Assembly (NCBI GenBank): GCA_964404205.1
Contig: CAYOJD010000131.1
Span: 1 to 7,746 of the forward strand
Length of the DNA: 7,746 bases
Source: CAZWBR01 sp964404205
Lineage (GTDB): Bacteria; Bacteroidota; Bacteroidia; Bacteroidales; Prolixibacteraceae
Direction of reading: 5' to 3'
Positions 6,175 to 7,746 of this stretch are shown here, piece by piece (the stretch's first letter is position 1; each line of letters begins with the position of its first letter). Position numbers and translations under genes: made by a program. A model generated the notes under the pieces. The model was not told where the DNA came from. It saw only the letters and a program-made list of their open reading frames with translations, and made no database searches.

Positions 6175-7302
6175 TTATGCATTGATCATCATCGGCATCA
6201 GCAACATCAGCACATCTTCGTTCTCCGATTCTGTTTCGGCTGGAAGCAGCAAGCCTGCGCGCGACGGATCTGAAAGAGCCATACGCACATCGCCGGATGA
6301 AAGGTTCGAAAGGATTTCGATAAGGAAGGTCGACTTGAAGCCAATCTCCATTTCCTGACCATCGTAATCGCACTTAATGGTTTCGACTGCCGATATGGCA
6401 AAATCGATATCCTGAGCCGAAACAATCATCTGGGTAGCAGTAAGCTTTAACCGAACAAGATTGCTGGCCTGATTGGCAAATACCGACACGCGACGCAATG
6501 TATTATAAAATTCGAGCCTGTCGATAATCAATTTATTGGGGTTACTTAGCGGAATCACCGAATTGTAGGCTGGATAACGCCCTTCGACAAGACGGCAAAC
6601 CATTTTAAAACCAGTTAACGTAAACACTGCATTTTTCTCGTCGAACTGCAACTTCACATCAAAATCTTCTTTGGGCAGAAGGTTTTTCAGTAACGATGCA
6701 GGTTTTTTGGGAAGAATAAATGATGCCTCATCCTCCGATTTGGCATCTAACCGTTTATAACGAACCAGTTTATGCGCATCGGAAGCGACAAAAGTCATGG
6801 CATCGGCTGACAGTTCGACAAAAATACCGTTCATCACCGGACGCAATTCGTCATCAGCTGTGGCAAATAGGGTTTTATTGATACCATTCAACATCACATC
6901 GTGCGATACGCTGATGCGGTAATGGGTTTCGTTCAGTTGGGGCAGAGCGGGAAAATCTTCGCCGTTCTGTGCCGGCACACTGTACTTACCGTTGAGCGAG
7001 AAAAGCTCGACCGACATCGTTTCAAGATTGATTTTGAAAGTTAAGGGCTGCTCGGGGAATTCCTTTAAGGTGTCGAGCAAAATCTTGGCCTGAATAGCAA
7101 CAACACCTTCACCTTCAACACTATCTAGCGTCATTTGGGTAATCAGTGTAGTTTCCAAATCGCATGCGGGAACCTCCCGACGCCTGCCTCCAGGTTTGAA
7201 AAGGAAATTATCCAATAGGGGTAAAGTGTTTTTACTGCTGATAACCCTACTGATTGCATTCAGGTGCTTCAGCAATTCGGTACTTGAAACGACAAATCTC
7301 AT
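6175..7302 (-). CDS. dnaN: DNA polymerase III subunit beta (sliding clamp)
   Basis: Ring-shaped processivity factor that holds the replicase and many repair enzymes on DNA. Its 375 residues match the Bacteroidota clamp (about 374). The three clamp domains lie at about 1-120, 128-245 and 246-375. Typical Bacteroidota clamp stretches are RFVVSSTELLKHL at the N-terminus, LFATADDELRPVMNGI (145-160), ILPKKPASLLKNLLPKE (196-212), GRYPAYNSVIP (241-251), SDPSRAGLLLPAE (344-356) and the C-terminal MLLMPMMINA. Residues 36-47 are odd: where the family usually has a mildly hydrophobic strand leading into TASDLETT, this protein has KPGGRRREVPAC, encoded by a GC-rich patch with small inverted repeats. The frame before and after is intact and the length is unchanged, so the gene looks functional. 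It lies between gldG and the exonuclease gene on the same strand, with a possible own promoter at 7369-7401. Confidence 0.96.
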   Translation of the reverse strand: MRFVVSSTELLKHLNAISRVISSKNTLPLLDNFLFKPGGRRREVPACDLETTLITQMTLDSVEGEGVVAIQAKILLDTLKEFPEQPLTFKINLETMSVELFSLNGKYSVPAQNGEDFPALPQLNETHYRISVSHDVMLNGINKTLFATADDELRPVMNGIFVELSADAMTFVASDAHKLVRYKRLDAKSEDEASFILPKKPASLLKNLLPKEDFDVKLQFDEKNAVFTLTGFKMVCRLVEGRYPAYNSVIPLSNPNKLIIDRLEFYNTLRRVSVFANQASNLVRLKLTATQMIVSAQDIDFAISAVETIKCDYDGQEMEIGFKSTFLIEILSNLSSGDVRMALSDPSRAGLLLPAETESENEDVLMLLMPMMINA

Positions 7303-7468
7303 GGATGTTATACTTTAGTTTATTTTTTTAATTTTCATTAGGGCCAGTCGGCTCAGCCTGATAATTTACGAATATACAAACAAACCGCTATTTTACCCAA
7401 AGCAGGCCCATTTTTTTATTCAACAGTTATCATTTCGAATAAGCACTGATTATTAGCAAATTTCAATT
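7303..7468. other. 166-bp gap between gldG and dnaN
   Basis: This is the longest intergenic stretch in the window. It contains the promoter-like pair described at 7369-7401 and a short GC-rich island at 7341-7360 holding the small inverted repeat GGCT-C-AGCC on the plus strand (GGCTGAGCC on the minus). That repeat would fall in the dnaN leader. The rest is AT-rich. I see no open frame, tRNA or strong terminator in it. Confidence 0.5.
7369..7401 (-). promoter_or_regulatory. Possible promoter for dnaN
   Basis: On the minus strand, TTTG (complement of 7398-7401) is followed after 21 bases by TATATTCG (complement of 7369-7376), one mismatch from the Bacteroidota -7 consensus TAnnTTTG. The predicted start, near 7362, would give a leader of about 60 bases, AT-rich next to the ATG and lacking a Shine-Dalgarno sequence, as is common in this phylum. 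No terminator hairpin is evident between gldG and this site, so dnaN could also be read from upstream. Motif match only. Confidence 0.35.
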
Positions 7469-7746
7469 CTATTTCAGAAAACTTCGGCTTCTGCGACGAC
7501 GTAGAAACTGAAAAACGACTCCCCCCGCCACAATCATAATTACTGGAAAGGCTACATTAACAAGCTGCCAGATTTTCCCTGTTTCGCGTAACTTAACCTT
7601 ATCGAGCAACCTCAGCTGCATCGTGCGCGAACGGAGTTGCATCAGGCCGTTGCCATCGCAAAGATAGTTCACCGCATTGACGAAAAACTCCTTGTTCCCA
7701 ATGGTAACTGACGAAACACGATCGAACCCCAGTGGCAAGATTCGGT
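7469..7746 (-). CDS. gldG: GldG-type gliding-motility ABC transporter component, C-terminal fragment
   Basis: Only the last roughly 92 residues are in the window; the frame stays open through the edge at 7746, so the gene begins outside. A TTG at 7738 is an internal codon (the frame reads RILPLGFDR across it), not a start. The fragment matches the C-terminus of GldG: ILPLGFDR, NKEFFVNAVNYLCDGNGLMQLRSR, LRLLDKVKLRE, then one hydrophobic segment (about WQLVNVAFPVIMIVAGGVVFQF, split here as WQLVNVAFPVI and MIVAGGVVFQF) and a very basic end, RRRRSRSFLK. GldG works with GldF and GldA as an inner-membrane ABC transporter needed for gliding in Flavobacterium; homologues also occur in non-gliding Bacteroidota, so motility cannot be assumed. 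Its position just before dnaN on the same strand fits, as I remember it, a recurring gldF-gldG-dnaN order in the phylum. Stop is TAG at 7469-7471. Confidence 0.8.
   Translation of the reverse strand, partial: RILPLGFDRVSSVTIGNKEFFVNAVNYLCDGNGLMQLRSRTMQLRLLDKVKLRETGKIWQLVNVAFPVIMIVAGGVVFQFLRRRRSRSFLK

Noticed and set aside
7162..7197. dnaN as a frameshifted pseudogene
   Set aside because: The frame is intact on both sides, total length equals the family norm and all other conserved segments are present; only a short internal patch differs.
7469..7738. A complete 89-residue protein starting at TTG 7738
   Set aside because: The frame is open to the window edge and the residues upstream of the TTG continue the GldG match, so this is the end of a longer gene.
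1..7746. CRISPR arrays, tRNA or rRNA genes, insertion sequences, phage or defence genes
   Set aside because: I found no regularly spaced repeats, no cloverleaf, no transposase or integrase motifs and no terminal inverted repeats; the coding space is filled by recognisable housekeeping genes.

Overview
The window is a stretch of Bacteroidota chromosome, about 7.7 kb, and is nearly all housekeeping genes. The phylum call rests on a GldG-type gene next to dnaN, a Bacteroidota-style RNase G, a tiny Lys/Arg-rich ribosomal-type protein ahead of rng, no clear Shine-Dalgarno sequences before the genes, and promoter-like elements of the TTG / TAnnTTTG type. A member of the Marinilabiliales/Prolixibacteraceae is plausible but is only an inference.

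Left half, plus strand: a 31-codon basic reading frame resembling a small Bacteroidota ribosomal protein ends at 102. It is followed by a perfect 14-bp hairpin, rng (ribonuclease G), a rho-independent terminator, a dsbD-type transmembrane thiol:disulfide interchange protein, and a nicotinamidase-like cysteine hydrolase. A bidirectional terminator at about 4521-4550 separates these from the minus-strand genes.

Right half, minus strand, read right to left: the 3' end of gldG (cut by the window edge), dnaN (sliding clamp), a hairpin, a DEDDh 3'-5' exonuclease with an ExoX-type C-terminal domain, and a FAHD1-like fumarylacetoacetate hydrolase family enzyme. Clamp and exonuclease are both DNA-replication or repair functions. 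The others have no evident shared pathway: RNase G (RNA processing), DsbD (delivery of reducing power to the periplasm), and the two small-molecule hydrolases look like neighbours rather than one system.

I see no CRISPR array, transposon, tRNA, rRNA or phage gene, and no convincing undescribed system. Two details deserve a second look. The small basic protein has no ATG/GTG/TTG where its conserved N-terminus should begin; the only candidate is ATC. In dnaN, a GC-rich patch full of small inverted repeats has scrambled about a dozen residues of a normally conserved segment without breaking the frame. No intergenic stretch exceeds 170 bp.
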